64,000 nucleotides of DNA from an uncultured Erythrobacter sp. (GTDB lineage Bacteria; Pseudomonadota; Alphaproteobacteria; Sphingomonadales; Sphingomonadaceae): NCBI GenBank assembly GCA_947495555.1, contig CANLZI010000002.1:248001-312000 (forward strand). The letters are read 5' to 3'. A program made the position numbers and the translations under genes. The notes below the pieces were generated by a model that saw only the letters and a program-made list of their open reading frames with translations, ran no database searches and was not told where the DNA came from. The stretch's first letter is position 1; each line of letters starts with the position of its first letter. Positions 1 through 10,354 of this stretch are shown here, piece after piece.

Positions 1-577
1 CCTCGCGATAACGCAGGTGAACGGACCGAGCGAGTGTATCCACCTGCCCGCCCGCATCATTGATATAATATTCACGCACAACGCTGTGCCCGGCATACTC
101 CAGCAGGCTGGACAGGGCATCGCCCACCACCGCGCCGCGGCAATGGCCCATATGCATGGGACCGGTCGGGTTGGTGGAGACAAATTCAACATTGACCCGC
201 TGTCCTGCACCCATGGCCGATTTGCCATAGCTATCGCCTTGGCTGGCAATCGCTGAAATCTCGTCCAGCCATACGCCGGGCGTCAGCCGCAGATTGATAA
301 ATCCGGGGCCTGCGATATCAGCACTTTGAACCTGTGGATCATCGTTCAGCTTGGCTACGATTTGCTCGGCCAGTGCGCGCGGATTGGTCTTGGCCTGCTT
401 GGCCAGAACCATCGCTGCATTGGTGGCCAGATCACCATGCGATGGATCGCGCGGCGGCTCGACCGCCACATTGGCATAGGATGTACCAGCTGGCAGCGCG
501 CCCTCTGCCTCTAGCGCAGAAAGCACATCACCAATCTTGGCCGTGAAAGCGGAGTATACTGTTTGCATATCAGACAT
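1..577 (-). CDS. argS: Arginyl-tRNA synthetase, N-terminal part (C-terminus runs off the left edge)
   Basis: Reverse-strand translation contains [49 protein letters not shown], typical of class I ArgRS (HIGH-like motif HMGH); ATG at 577; truncated so not in ORF track. Confidence 0.9.
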   Translation of the reverse strand, partial: MSDMQTVYSAFTAKIGDVLSALEAEGALPAGTSYANVAVEPPRDPSHGDLATNAAMVLAKQAKTNPRALAEQIVAKLNDDPQVQSADIAGPGFINLRLTPGVWLDEISAIASQGDSYGKSAMGAGQRVNVEFVSTNPTGPMHMGHCRGAVVGDALSSLLEYAGHSVVREYYINDAGGQVDTLARSVHLRYRE

Positions 578-664
578 AGGCGCGCGGTTAGACGAGCCAC
601 CAAAAAGCGCAAGTTTTTGCTACCCATCCCAAGGGACCCAGATGGGTCAAAATGGGAGCCGGAT

Positions 665-1324
665 TTAGCGCGTGGCGTTATAGGCCAGCTGGTCTTCGCT
701 CAGCTGAAACCCAATCAAAAGCTCAAAGCTGGCGCGCTGGATTGCGGCGCGCACTTGCGGGTCCGCCAGTGGATCGAGGGCAGCATCAGGATCACCTGCT
801 TTGCGTCGTCGTGTGATCCGCTCGCGAATATCAGCAGGCAAGGATGCTTCGGCACGGTCGACAAAAGCACCGGCTTTTCCGCTTGCCTGGGCGCGTTCTT
901 GCCCATCCGCAAAGTTCAACGTTACGTTGCCTACCCGCTTGGTCACAACAGCAGAGCCGCCGCGCACCACGGTTGAGAAATAGGGCACGGTGACTTGGCG
1001 CGCACCGCGTGTGTCCATCCGGCGTGCAATCACATCAAATGTGACGCCGCTGTAAACCTTGGCACCCGAATCATCGCAAGTGCTGCGCACATTGGTGATC
1101 GATGCCGTCATATCCAGATTGGTCGCTGTGCGATCGCCCGCCGTTCTGAAGGCGGTTACATCGCCGGTGTAATCGGGAACCCCTACAGAGGGGCAAGACG
1201 ACAATACCGAAGTGATGCCAACACCTTGATCGACAACCAGTTCACCTTCGCGTGAGCAGCCAGCCAATGCGGCGGCCATGGCAATTGCAGGTAACAGGCG
1301 AGTGCGGGAAAACATGAGGGGCAA
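665..1324 (-). CDS. Putative lipoprotein of unknown function
   Basis: 219 aa ORF; N-terminal signal with lipobox-like LAGC; same strand as and upstream of argS. Confidence 0.7.
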   Translation of the reverse strand: MPLMFSRTRLLPAIAMAAALAGCSREGELVVDQGVGITSVLSSCPSVGVPDYTGDVTAFRTAGDRTATNLDMTASITNVRSTCDDSGAKVYSGVTFDVIARRMDTRGARQVTVPYFSTVVRGGSAVVTKRVGNVTLNFADGQERAQASGKAGAFVDRAEASLPADIRERITRRRKAGDPDAALDPLADPQVRAAIQRASFELLIGFQLSEDQLAYNATR

Positions 1325-1404
1325 ATTCCTTGATCGATCAGTTTTGGCTCAAAAGCGTGAGCATGTCCTAGCGGCGCGTTAAGCAATGCGCTAGAGGGCG
1401 CCGT

Positions 1405-2397
1405 ATGAACGCTGCCTTTCAAACACCAGAATCTGGGGACACAGCCGGCAATAACGGCTCTGCCCCCGCTCTCAAGCTGCTGATCGCAGCGCCTCGTGGC
1501 TTTTGCGCCGGGGTAGACCGCGCGATTGAAATCGTTGAACGATCCATCGAGCGCTATGGCGCGCCGGTCTATGTCCGTCACGAAATCGTGCATAATAAAT
1601 ATGTAGTCAATTCGCTGAAGGCGCAGGGTGCCATATTCGTGGAAGAGCTGGACGAAGTGCCCGACGATGCTCCTGTTGTATTCAGCGCGCATGGCGTGCC
1701 CAAATCTGTTCCGGCAGAGGCCGAACGGCGCAAGATGATCTATGTCGATGCGACCTGCCCCTTGGTCAGCAAAGTGCATCGCCAGGCCGAGCGTCAGATT
1801 GAAAAAGGTCAGCACATCATCTTTGTCGGCCATGATGGCCATCCCGAAGTGATCGGCACCATGGGCCAGGTTGAACCTGGGCAGATGACGCTGGTGGAAA
1901 CAGTTGACGATGTTGCGACGCTGCAGGTTCCTGACGAAGCTAGCTTGTCCTACCTTACGCAAACCACCCTGTCGGTGGATGACACAGCTGACATCATCGC
2001 CGCGCTGCAACAGCGCTTCCCCCAAATTCAGGGGCCCAAGGCAGAAGACATTTGCTATGCCACCAGCAACCGCCAGGCTGCGGTCAAACAGATCGCTCCC
2101 GCAAGTGATCTGGTGCTGGTGATTGGAGCGCCCAATTCATCCAATTCCCTGCGCTTGGTAGAGGTCGCCCAAAGACTTGGTACCGACGCCAAATTGATCC
2201 AGCGCGCCGATGAAATCGAGCCGGAATGGCTGGAGGCCGTGGGTACTCTGGGCTTGACCGCGGGCGCATCCGCTCCGGAAAAACTGGTGCGCGAAGTTGT
2301 CGATCGCATCTCGCAATGGCGCACGGTTGAAGAAGAGACCATTTCTGCTGCAACAGAGAAGATGGTCTTTAAGCTGCCGCGCCAGCTTACTGAGTAA
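1405..2397 (+). CDS. ispH: 4-hydroxy-3-methylbut-2-enyl diphosphate reductase
   Basis: [63 protein letters not shown]: IspH/LytB signatures. Confidence 0.97.
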   Translation: MNAAFQTPESGDTAGNNGSAPALKLLIAAPRGFCAGVDRAIEIVERSIERYGAPVYVRHEIVHNKYVVNSLKAQGAIFVEELDEVPDDAPVVFSAHGVPKSVPAEAERRKMIYVDATCPLVSKVHRQAERQIEKGQHIIFVGHDGHPEVIGTMGQVEPGQMTLVETVDDVATLQVPDEASLSYLTQTTLSVDDTADIIAALQQRFPQIQGPKAEDICYATSNRQAAVKQIAPASDLVLVIGAPNSSNSLRLVEVAQRLGTDAKLIQRADEIEPEWLEAVGTLGLTAGASAPEKLVREVVDRISQWRTVEEETISAATEKMVFKLPRQLTE

Positions 2398-2411
2398 TCG
2401 AGAGCTTCACC

Positions 2412-3398
2412 TTGGCCGTCTACACTCATCTTGCTGCCGAAGATCTGGCCGAATTGATTGCGGCCTATGACGTAGGCCAGCTGGTTTCGGCAAAGGGCAT
2501 TGCCGAGGGGGTTTCCAACAGCAATTGGTTGATCGAAACCACAGGTTCCAATGGATCGGGCACGCGCTTCATTCTGACCATGTATGAACGTCGGATCGAG
2601 ACCAACGATCTGCCATTTTTCCTCGGGCTGTTGGACCATTTGGCCGACCATGATTGCCCGGTTCCGCGCACGATCCATGATCGCGGCGGGGCAGCTTATC
2701 GCATGCTGGATGGCAAAGCAGTCGCCCTGATCGAATTTCTGCCCGGCGTATCGATTGACCACCCCACCCCGGCGCAAGCGCGATCGGTTGGACGGGCGCT
2801 GGCGCAGATCCATCTGGCCGCGCGTGACTTTGATCAATCGCGCTATCAGACGTTGGGGCTGGCAGCATGGGATGATCTGATCGACAAATGCGGCGCAGAC
2901 AATTTGGCGAAGATCGATCCGCAGCTGCCCGACATGGCGTTTGATGAATTGAGCTGGTTAGCGGGCGAATGGCCCGGCGGCCTGCCGCACGGCGTCAGCC
3001 ATTGCGATCTGTTTCCCGATAATGTGCTGATGCTGGACGATAAGGTTTCTGGCCTGATCGACTTCTATTTCGCCGCCAATGACATCTTCGCTTATGATCT
3101 GGCGGTCACGCATGCCGCATGGGCCTTTGATGCAAGCGGTCAGGAATTTCGACCGGATATCTCTGCGGCATTGATCGCCGGATATGAAGATGTCCGGCCA
3201 ATGTCCGCAATCGAGCATGAATGCTTGCCCATCCTTGCACGCGGTGCCTGCATGCGGTTCATTGCATCGCGATCTGAGGATTGGCTGACCACCCCCGATG
3301 ATGCATTAGTGAAGCGCAAGGACCCGATGGATTTTGCCCGAAGGCTGGCGTTCTATCGCGATCAAGGTGCCCAAGCTTTTCAGACAGAAGCCGGCTGA
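2412..3398 (+). CDS. thrB: Homoserine kinase (ThrB2/APH-fold type); TTG start
   Basis: [39 protein letters not shown]...; APH-fold motif [13 protein letters not shown] and [17 protein letters not shown]; ispH-thrB-rnhA order. Confidence 0.92.
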   Translation: MAVYTHLAAEDLAELIAAYDVGQLVSAKGIAEGVSNSNWLIETTGSNGSGTRFILTMYERRIETNDLPFFLGLLDHLADHDCPVPRTIHDRGGAAYRMLDGKAVALIEFLPGVSIDHPTPAQARSVGRALAQIHLAARDFDQSRYQTLGLAAWDDLIDKCGADNLAKIDPQLPDMAFDELSWLAGEWPGGLPHGVSHCDLFPDNVLMLDDKVSGLIDFYFAANDIFAYDLAVTHAAWAFDASGQEFRPDISAALIAGYEDVRPMSAIEHECLPILARGACMRFIASRSEDWLTTPDDALVKRKDPMDFARRLAFYRDQGAQAFQTEAG

Positions 3399-3850
3399 TG
3401 AAGGCGGTCCAGATTTACACCGATGGCGCCTGCAAGGGCAATCCGGGACCAGGCGGCTGGGGTGCGTTAATGCGCATGGGCGAGCATGAAAAGGAGCTGT
3501 CCGGCGGCGAGGCCGAGACCACCAACAACCGGATGGAGTTGACCGCGGCAATCAGGGCGCTGCAGGCGTTGACCCAGCCGTGTCAGGTTGAGCTGTATTC
3601 AGACAGCAAATATGTGCTGGAAGGGATCACCAAATGGATCCACGGATGGCAGAAGCGGGGCTGGAAAAACGCGAGCAAAAAGCCGGTGCTGAATGAGGAT
3701 CTTTGGCGCGAATTGTTGGACGCGGCCGCGCCTCATCAAATGAGCTGGAATTGGGTAAAGGGCCATTCGGGGCATCCGGAAAACGACCGGGTGGATCAAT
3801 TGGCCAGCGATCAAGCAGCCGCCTTTGGCGCGGCGCGATCAGATCAATAG
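3398..3850 (+). CDS. rnhA: Ribonuclease HI
   Basis: [68 protein letters not shown]. Confidence 0.97.
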   Translation: MKAVQIYTDGACKGNPGPGGWGALMRMGEHEKELSGGEAETTNNRMELTAAIRALQALTQPCQVELYSDSKYVLEGITKWIHGWQKRGWKNASKKPVLNEDLWRELLDAAAPHQMSWNWVKGHSGHPENDRVDQLASDQAAAFGAARSDQ

Positions 3851-3868
3851 AAAGCGTCTAAGGGTGCC

Positions 3869-3893
3869 GGCGCGCACCACTGCGATGCGCGCC
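3869..3893. repeat. Inverted repeat GGCGCGCA-N9-TGCGCGCC between convergent rnhA and the DUF1508 gene
   Basis: Perfect 8-bp arms, no T-tract; candidate transcript-end hairpin. Confidence 0.5.
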
Positions 3894-3904
3894 AGACATA
3901 CCAA

Positions 3905-4087
3905 TCAGTAATTATCGACCACTTCGGCCTTGGGTCCGTTTTTCAAGACCGATTCAATCGCGTTCTTGGCACTGGCCTTTGAGGAATAGCCTTCGGTCCA
4001 CCAAATCGTTTCCGAATTGTAGATGAAATAGGACACGAATTCGCCCTTCTTGTTTTTCCGGATTTCAAAGCGGTGAGCCATTTGCAT
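3905..4087 (-). CDS. YegP/DUF1508 family protein
   Basis: 60 aa: HRFEIRKNKKGEFVSYFIYNSETIWWTEGYSSKASAKNAIESVLKNGPKAEVVDNY resembles the DUF1508 repeat. Confidence 0.85.
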   Translation of the reverse strand: MQMAHRFEIRKNKKGEFVSYFIYNSETIWWTEGYSSKASAKNAIESVLKNGPKAEVVDNY

Positions 4088-4141
4088 TCCTCCATTTTGG
4101 GTTAGCTTCCTTGCGCACCCTAATGCCGCTGACAGAAAAAT

Positions 4142-5239
4142 CTAGCCAAACCGCAGTGGGCTGTAAGTTTCAGCATTTATGCCCTTGGTCATTGCATCGG
4201 CAGGCTGATCCAGCAGCATCTGAACAGCTAGGCGCGCAGAGGCGGGCGCTGTTTGAATGCCCCAGCCGCCCTGCCCTGCAAACCAGAAGAAGTGAGGGAT
4301 CGCGCGGTCGCGGCCATAAATGGGCAAGCGGTCAGGGGCAAAGGTGCGCAGCCCAGCCCATTTGCGCTCGACCTGCTCGATCTGAATGTCGGCCACATCG
4401 GCCAGCCGATCTATCGCTTCGGCAACCGCAATCTCTTCGGGGGCAGCATCGCATGGAGCACTGGGCGCTTCGTCATGCGGGCTGAGCCACAACCGGCCAT
4501 TTTCTGGCTTGAAGTAGAACCGGCCGCCAATATCCAGAACCAACGGAAGAGTGGCGGGTGCTTCTGGCGAGACACGCAATTGCAACACTGTGCGGCGCAG
4601 GGGGGTGAGGCCAAGCGGTCGCGCACCGGCGATAACTGCCACCTCGTCCGCCCAGGCGCCAGCTGCGTTGATCAATATTTTCGCGCGGATCTCCTCACGG
4701 CCGCAATCGAGCTGCCAAACATCGCCTACCAACCGAGCTGATCTCAATGGTGCCCGCGTCAAGACCTCGCCCCCGGCCTTGCTCAAACGCTTGAGATAAT
4801 GGCTATGCAGGCCAGCCACATCAATATCGGCACAGGCCGGTTCCCAAATGGCATCGCACCATTCGCTGCGCAAAATAGGTGCCTTTTGCGCCAATGACGA
4901 TGGATCAAGCCGCTCCAAGCTGACGCCTGTTTTAGCAAAACGGCGCATAAAATCATCCAGCTCGGCGCGATCTTGCTCGCGCCCGATATATAAGGAACCG
5001 CGCTGCTTCAAAAAGCCGTTCTCGCGCAGGAAATCACCGGATGCTAAGGTGAATGGCACAATGTCCGGACCACCGTAACACTCGTCCCAAAAAGCAGCGG
5101 AGCGCCCCGTGGCGTGATAACCGGGCTGATCTTCGGCTTCCAACACCACCACGCTGGCGTGCGGAGCCAGCTCGGCTGCCAGACTGGCGCCAGCAATGCC
5201 CGCCCCGATGACGGCGAAATCGTAGACCGTTCGGCTCAT
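4142..5239 (-). CDS. FAD-dependent oxidoreductase (DAO family)
   Basis: N-terminal dinucleotide-binding motif DFAVIGAGIAGASLAAELAPHASVVVLEAE; LINAAGAWADEVA; ends near WFAGQGGWGIQTAPA. Confidence 0.9.
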   Translation of the reverse strand: MSRTVYDFAVIGAGIAGASLAAELAPHASVVVLEAEDQPGYHATGRSAAFWDECYGGPDIVPFTLASGDFLRENGFLKQRGSLYIGREQDRAELDDFMRRFAKTGVSLERLDPSSLAQKAPILRSEWCDAIWEPACADIDVAGLHSHYLKRLSKAGGEVLTRAPLRSARLVGDVWQLDCGREEIRAKILINAAGAWADEVAVIAGARPLGLTPLRRTVLQLRVSPEAPATLPLVLDIGGRFYFKPENGRLWLSPHDEAPSAPCDAAPEEIAVAEAIDRLADVADIQIEQVERKWAGLRTFAPDRLPIYGRDRAIPHFFWFAGQGGWGIQTAPASARLAVQMLLDQPADAMTKGINAETYSPLRFG

Positions 5240-6225
5240 TGTTGCGCTGGTTCTGCCAATTCTGAAGCCTTAGCTGGGGCATATTGAGCGAGAAAATGGT
5301 CAATCGCATCCATCGCCAAGGATCGGACCAGATCCCCTTCGCGCAGCAATTCATGGTGGGCTTCTTTGCCAAACTCCAACAATTGAGCATTGGGCATGCG
5401 CTTGGCCGCTTCTGCAATGGCAGGCATAGATACAAGCTTGTCGTTTGATGTGCCGATCAGCAATGTCGGAGTCTCTATCGACTCCAACCTGCCAGCGGCA
5501 AACAATTCGCGCATAGAGGCATAGGCCCGCTCAACCCAACCCCAGCTACCCGGCCCCATAACCAGTTCAGGGCGATGCTCGCGCCACCATAGTTCATCGG
5601 CATAACGGTCCCGGTCATGCGTGAGCAATGAAGCGCGGGACGCAGGAACGGCACCGGGCTTCTCGCTCCATTTCCAGGCTGGGCGCATGGGATCACCGAC
5701 AGCGATCATCAACTTGGCCGCACCATGACCGATGGCCGATGGCAGTGGCCCGACAAACCCCAGCATCGGAGCCGAAAGGAATACCGCAGCAGGATCCGCT
5801 GCACCATCGGCAACGCCGCGCAATGCCAGATGTCCGCCCATCGAATGGCCTGACAGAACATGGGGCCCTGGCGTGGATGCTTTCCAATCCGACCAGAAGG
5901 CGCGCAAATCTTCGATCCAAACCGAAAAATCACTTATGTGGCCGGTAACCTCGTCATTGCCCAACCGGCCCGAACCACCCTGCCCGCGCCAATCGGCGGC
6001 AGTGACCCGCCAGCCAGCGCGGTGCCATTGTTCCAGGGCCTCGAGATATTTTTCGTAATTGTCGCCCCTGCCTGGGAAAAACAAGATCGAGCCACGCTTG
6101 GGCTCGCCTGCGCCTGGCCAATCAATCCGGCGGATCGAATGGCCGTCAACAGCCTGCCAAACGCTCTCCACCGCGTCAGCCGGGATGGCGCGCCGATCAA
6201 TAGGGTTATTGTGCGCCTGCTTCAC
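5236..6225 (-). CDS. Alpha/beta hydrolase (lysophospholipase-like)
   Basis: HVLSGHSMGGHLALR nucleophile elbow (GHSMG), late His in KEAHHELLRE; ORF overlaps the FAD oxidoreductase by 4 bp. The ORF-track start (6333) overlaps divergent cpaA; a GTG at 6225 is my estimate. Confidence 0.8.
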   Translation of the reverse strand: MKQAHNNPIDRRAIPADAVESVWQAVDGHSIRRIDWPGAGEPKRGSILFFPGRGDNYEKYLEALEQWHRAGWRVTAADWRGQGGSGRLGNDEVTGHISDFSVWIEDLRAFWSDWKASTPGPHVLSGHSMGGHLALRGVADGAADPAAVFLSAPMLGFVGPLPSAIGHGAAKLMIAVGDPMRPAWKWSEKPGAVPASRASLLTHDRDRYADELWWREHRPELVMGPGSWGWVERAYASMRELFAAGRLESIETPTLLIGTSNDKLVSMPAIAEAAKRMPNAQLLEFGKEAHHELLREGDLVRSLAMDAIDHFLAQYAPAKASELAEPAQQ

Positions 6226-6312
6226 GTTACTAATGACAAGCCTCCAGGTCTGGTTACTTTTTGGTAAGTGATAATCTGTAGCACCGGCTTCCAAGGGGAG
6301 ACTTGGGGCCAA

Positions 6313-6804
6313 ATGTTCAGCGAATACCTTCACTACGGGCTGCTTATTGCCTTGGCAATCGCGCTGGTATTTGCCGCGTTTACGGACCTGCGTCGGCGCC
6401 AGATCGACAATTGGTTGAACGGCGCAATCGTTCTGGGCGCACCGCTATATTGGTGGTCGAGCGGCCTGACCCTGTATCCCGAAATTGCCATCCAATTGGC
6501 CATTGCACTGGCGGTGTTCGCCGTGCTTGCGGGCCTGTTCATTCTGAAAATGATGGGCGGCGGCGATGTCAAACTTTTGACTGCGCTGGCGCTTTGGATC
6601 GAGCCGACCATGTTCCTCAAACTGCTGATCATCATGGCGCTGGTTGGCGGCTTGCTGACCATCGTGATGGGCATTGCCCACCTCATGAAACGCCAAAGAG
6701 ATCGACTGGCCGTACCCTATGGCGTGGCCATCGCGGTCGGCGGATTGTGGGTTCTTGGCACACACTACCTTCCCCTTGCTGGTCAAACAGCTGGCTCGGG
6801 GTGA
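6313..6804 (+). CDS. cpaA: Prepilin peptidase CpaA/TadV (A24 family)
   Basis: FAAFTDLRRRQIDNWLN and ILKMMGGGDVKLLTALALW: paired Asp motifs of type IV prepilin peptidases. Confidence 0.93.
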   Translation: MFSEYLHYGLLIALAIALVFAAFTDLRRRQIDNWLNGAIVLGAPLYWWSSGLTLYPEIAIQLAIALAVFAVLAGLFILKMMGGGDVKLLTALALWIEPTMFLKLLIIMALVGGLLTIVMGIAHLMKRQRDRLAVPYGVAIAVGGLWVLGTHYLPLAGQTAGSG

Positions 6805-6812
6805 ACCTGATT

Positions 6813-6820
6813 TTAACCAT
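6813..6820 (+). promoter_or_regulatory. TTAACCAT motif upstream of cpaB (candidate CtrA half-site)
   Basis: Sequence TTAACCAT followed by TTAA within the cpaA-cpaB gap; resembles the CtrA motif described in Caulobacter. Single-site match only. Confidence 0.3.
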
Positions 6821-6892
6821 TTAAATCTAGAAACGTGAACCATACCCGCCCGAACAATTTTTAATGGGCCGAAATAGGGGGCTAGAATAGCC

Positions 6893-7975
6893 ATGGATAG
6901 GAAGAAGCTGGTATTGCTGTTGGGAGCGCTGGTCATTGCGATCGGCACCGCTTTGGCAGCTCGTAGCATGTTCGCTGGTGCAGCTGCACCTGAAGTAGAA
7001 GCGGCTCAGCCGGTTCCACAAGGACCAAAAGTTTTGGTGGCGCAACGCGCTTTGCCCACCGGCACCATTATCACCGTCGACGCGCTGAATTTCCAGCAGT
7101 GGCCGGAAGAACTGGTGCAGGACGCTTATTTCCTTGATGGCGAATCCGACATCAACAAACTGATCGGCACCGTTGTGCGCCACCCCATCACTGCGGGTGA
7201 GCCAGTTACTCAAGGTTCGCTGGTTCGTCCTGGCGATCGTGGGTTCCTTGCAGCGGCGCTTGGCCCAGGCATGCGGGCGGTCACCGTTCCTGTGTCAGCC
7301 AATACCGGTGTTGCCGGCTTTGTCTTCCCAGGCGACCGGGTTGACCTTGTTTTGACCCAAACCGTTGCCGGTGAAGAAGGCGCGCCATTGAAGGCAGCTG
7401 AAACAGTACTGCGCAATCTGCGCGTGCTTGCCACCGACCAAACAACCAATCAGATCAAAACCGAAGACGGTAAGACGGTTGTTCGCGGCTTCAAGACAGT
7501 CACCATCGAAGTGACGCCAAAGATTGCTGAGAAAGTTGCTGTGGCCCAAACCATCGGCACGATCAGCCTGGCGCTTCGCTCTATCGCTGACAACCAAGTT
7601 GAACTCGAGCGTGCGATTGCTTCAGGCGATATCGTAGTGCCCGAAGATGCCACTCCCGAAGAAGAAGAGCGTCTGTTGCGCGCCGCGATGAACCGTCCGG
7701 TCGACAAAGGCACAACCTTCAGCACCGGTGGTGATGTATCGCGCTTCCAACGTTCTACCATTCCGCCACAGACCAAGGCTGCTGTTGCTGCCAACGCTGC
7801 GGCAGGTCTGAACGGAGCCGCACGTCCAGGACCAAGCGTCCGAGTGACACGGGGTAACAACACGCAAGTTGTTGGTGTTGGATCAGGCGCTGGTCGCATG
7901 CTCAACCAACAAGCTGCAGGCGTTCGCAGTGGCGGTCGCACTGTACCCGCCGCCAGCGCTGCGCTGGTCCGGTAA
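6893..7975 (+). CDS. cpaB: Flp pilus assembly protein CpaB/RcpC
   Basis: N-terminal TM, SAF-domain-like RALPTGTIITVDALNFQQWPEE, VVRHPITAGEPVTQGSLV; position in Tad cluster. Confidence 0.93.
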   Translation: MDRKKLVLLLGALVIAIGTALAARSMFAGAAAPEVEAAQPVPQGPKVLVAQRALPTGTIITVDALNFQQWPEELVQDAYFLDGESDINKLIGTVVRHPITAGEPVTQGSLVRPGDRGFLAAALGPGMRAVTVPVSANTGVAGFVFPGDRVDLVLTQTVAGEEGAPLKAAETVLRNLRVLATDQTTNQIKTEDGKTVVRGFKTVTIEVTPKIAEKVAVAQTIGTISLALRSIADNQVELERAIASGDIVVPEDATPEEEERLLRAAMNRPVDKGTTFSTGGDVSRFQRSTIPPQTKAAVAANAAAGLNGAARPGPSVRVTRGNNTQVVGVGSGAGRMLNQQAAGVRSGGRTVPAASAALVR

Positions 7976-7987
7976 AGGGGCACGACC

Positions 7988-9679
7988 ATGAACAACTTCA
8001 CACATCGTCACGCTGCACATGCGGCAAATAAGATCAAACCGAGGGGCAAGATCATGAAACGCCACCTTACTGCCAAATTGCTGCTCGCCAGCCTGGCCAT
8101 CGCACCGCTTGCTGGTGTCCCGATGACCACCGCTACCGCGCAGTCTATCGCCAGCCCGACGGACGACATCGTGATCTCTATTGGTCGCGGCGAGCTTGTC
8201 ACTATCCCTGGTTCAATGGCCGATGTTTTCATTGCCAATGATGCCGTTGCGGATGTGCAGGTAAAGTCACAGCGCCAGCTGTATGTGTTCGGCAAAAATG
8301 GTGGTGAAACCACGATCTATGCCAGCAATGCTGCAGGTGACGTGATCTGGTCAGCCAATATCCGCGTGGGTTCAAACATTGACAGCATCGATCAGATGCT
8401 GGCTCTGGCGATGCCCGCAGCCAAAGTCAGCGTTGCAACCATGGGTTCCAACACTGTTTTGCTGACCGGTACGGTTGCAGCTCCTGAAGACGCAGCAGAA
8501 GCAGAACGCTTGGTTCAAGCCTTCCTGGGTGATGATGCCAATGTAATCAGCCGCCTGAAGATGGCGACACCGCTGCAGGTCAATTTGCAGGTTCGCTTTG
8601 CCGAAGTCAGCCGTTCGCTGGTTCGCGCAATTGGCGGCAATCTGTCGACACGTGACCAGACAGGCGGTTTCCTGTTCGGTGTGCAACGCGGCAATGGCCC
8701 CGTTATCGGCGGTGCCGGTACAGCTGGTCTTCCAGTGATTGATGCTTCATCGCAATTCGGTCTGCCAGCAGGTTCAATCTCGCTGCCATTCGATCCGGCA
8801 TCGGGTGAGTTTGTGACCGGTGGCACGACTTATGACTTTACGTCCAACCCAGCGCAAACTGCTATTCAAGCGGCTGGCCGCTTGTTTGGTCTGGATGTTG
8901 GTGCAGCGTTTGACCTGTCCGAACAGCTCGGCCTGGTTACCACGCTTTCAGCACCTAATCTGACCGCGCTTTCGGGTGAAACGGCTGACTTCCTTGCAGG
9001 TGGTGAGTTCCCGATCCCGACAAGTCAGGGTCTGGGCACCACCGCGATTGAATATCGCAATTTCGGTGTCAGCCTGTCTTACACGCCAACAGTTCTTTCC
9101 AACGGCCGGATTTCAATCCGCGTTCGTCCGGAAGTATCCGAGCTGTCGACGCAAGGCTCTGTTGTCATCAATGGCTTCCAAATTCCGGCACTTACAATTC
9201 GCCGGGCAGAAACCACCGTTGAGCTGGGTTCAGGTCAAAGCTTCATGATTGCTGGCCTGATGAGCAACAATGCGCAGACCACATTGGATAAGGCCCCTGG
9301 CCTTGGCGATGTGCCGATCCTGGGCAATCTGTTCCGCTCACGTTCGTTCCGTAAGGGCGAAACCGAGCTGGTGATTGTTGTTACGCCATATCTGGTTAAG
9401 CCAGTGAACGCGTCCGACATCCAATTGCCAACCGATGGCTTCAATGCAGCCAACGAATTCGAGCAGTTGCTGGGATATCAAAACCATTCGGGCACATCGG
9501 ACACAGGTCGTCCGGTTCCAACCGCCAAGGATAAAGACGCTCCTGACCCCACTGTGGGCAAGATCGATCCAGCAGCGATTGTCCCGTCAAGCCAGTCCAA
9601 CACCAAGCGGGCTGACAATGAAAAGAAACGCAAGAACGATCGTCGCGCAGATTCTGCGGCGCCCGGCTTTAGCCTCTAA
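7988..9679 (+). CDS. cpaC: Tad pilus secretin CpaC/RcpA (an internal ATG at 8054 directly precedes the signal peptide)
   Basis: N-terminal domain DIVISIGRGELVTIPG...; secretin core NLQVRFAEVSRSLVRAIG, LGDVPILGNLFRSRSFRKGETELVIVVTPYLVKP. Confidence 0.93.
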   Translation: MNNFTHRHAAHAANKIKPRGKIMKRHLTAKLLLASLAIAPLAGVPMTTATAQSIASPTDDIVISIGRGELVTIPGSMADVFIANDAVADVQVKSQRQLYVFGKNGGETTIYASNAAGDVIWSANIRVGSNIDSIDQMLALAMPAAKVSVATMGSNTVLLTGTVAAPEDAAEAERLVQAFLGDDANVISRLKMATPLQVNLQVRFAEVSRSLVRAIGGNLSTRDQTGGFLFGVQRGNGPVIGGAGTAGLPVIDASSQFGLPAGSISLPFDPASGEFVTGGTTYDFTSNPAQTAIQAAGRLFGLDVGAAFDLSEQLGLVTTLSAPNLTALSGETADFLAGGEFPIPTSQGLGTTAIEYRNFGVSLSYTPTVLSNGRISIRVRPEVSELSTQGSVVINGFQIPALTIRRAETTVELGSGQSFMIAGLMSNNAQTTLDKAPGLGDVPILGNLFRSRSFRKGETELVIVVTPYLVKPVNASDIQLPTDGFNAANEFEQLLGYQNHSGTSDTGRPVPTAKDKDAPDPTVGKIDPAAIVPSSQSNTKRADNEKKRKNDRRADSAAPGFSL

Positions 9680-9697
9680 TCGAGAAAGGTGAGATCA

Positions 9698-10351
9698 ATG
9701 CCTATTGCAAAACACAGCAAGCTGGCCAAAGCGCCCGCAGTTGCAATCGCCCTCTCGCTAGGCCTGGCCCTTGGCGGATGCGGCGGAATGCCAACCAACA
9801 AAAGCCTTTATAGCGTAAAGCAACCGGTCGTTGAGCGGTCCAACTATACGCTGGATGTGCAGACTAACCAGTCCGGCATGACCATCTCCGAACAGCAACG
9901 TCTGACGGGTTGGTTTGAAGCGATGGACCTGCGCTATGGCGATCGCATTTCGGTGGATGATCCACTGGACAGCGAAGCGACCAAGGATGCGGTTGCTGAA
10001 TTGGCCGGCCGATTTGGTCTGCTGATCGAATCAACCGCTCCGGTAACATCCGGATTTGTTCAGCCTGGCTATGCCCGGGTTGTGCTGACCCGCTCAACCG
10101 CATCGGTGCCTGGTTGCCCCGATTGGAGCGAGTCTTCCGACATGAACTATAACAACGCGACCTCACCAGGTTACGGTTGTTCGACCAATAGCAATCTTGC
10201 CGCAATGGTCGCCGACCCAGAAGATCTGATCGAGGGTGCCGAAGGCTCGGGCGAGACCTGGGTAACCGGCCAAACCCGCGCTGTTGACCGTTATCGCACC
10301 GATGGCCCTAGCGCCGGCGGTCTGACAACCAATCAAACTGGAGGGAACTGA
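9698..10351 (+). CDS. cpaD: Pilus assembly lipoprotein CpaD
   Basis: Lipobox LALGGCGG; CPDWSESSDMNYNNATSPGYGCSTNSNLAAMVADPEDLIEG is characteristic of CpaD. Confidence 0.92.
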   Translation: MPIAKHSKLAKAPAVAIALSLGLALGGCGGMPTNKSLYSVKQPVVERSNYTLDVQTNQSGMTISEQQRLTGWFEAMDLRYGDRISVDDPLDSEATKDAVAELAGRFGLLIESTAPVTSGFVQPGYARVVLTRSTASVPGCPDWSESSDMNYNNATSPGYGCSTNSNLAAMVADPEDLIEGAEGSGETWVTGQTRAVDRYRTDGPSAGGLTTNQTGGN

Positions 10352-10354
10352 GCC

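Noticed and set aside
1183-2025. 280-aa minus-strand ORF antisense to ispH (also 2055..2837)
   Set aside because: Opposite well-supported ispH and thrB genes; shadow frame.
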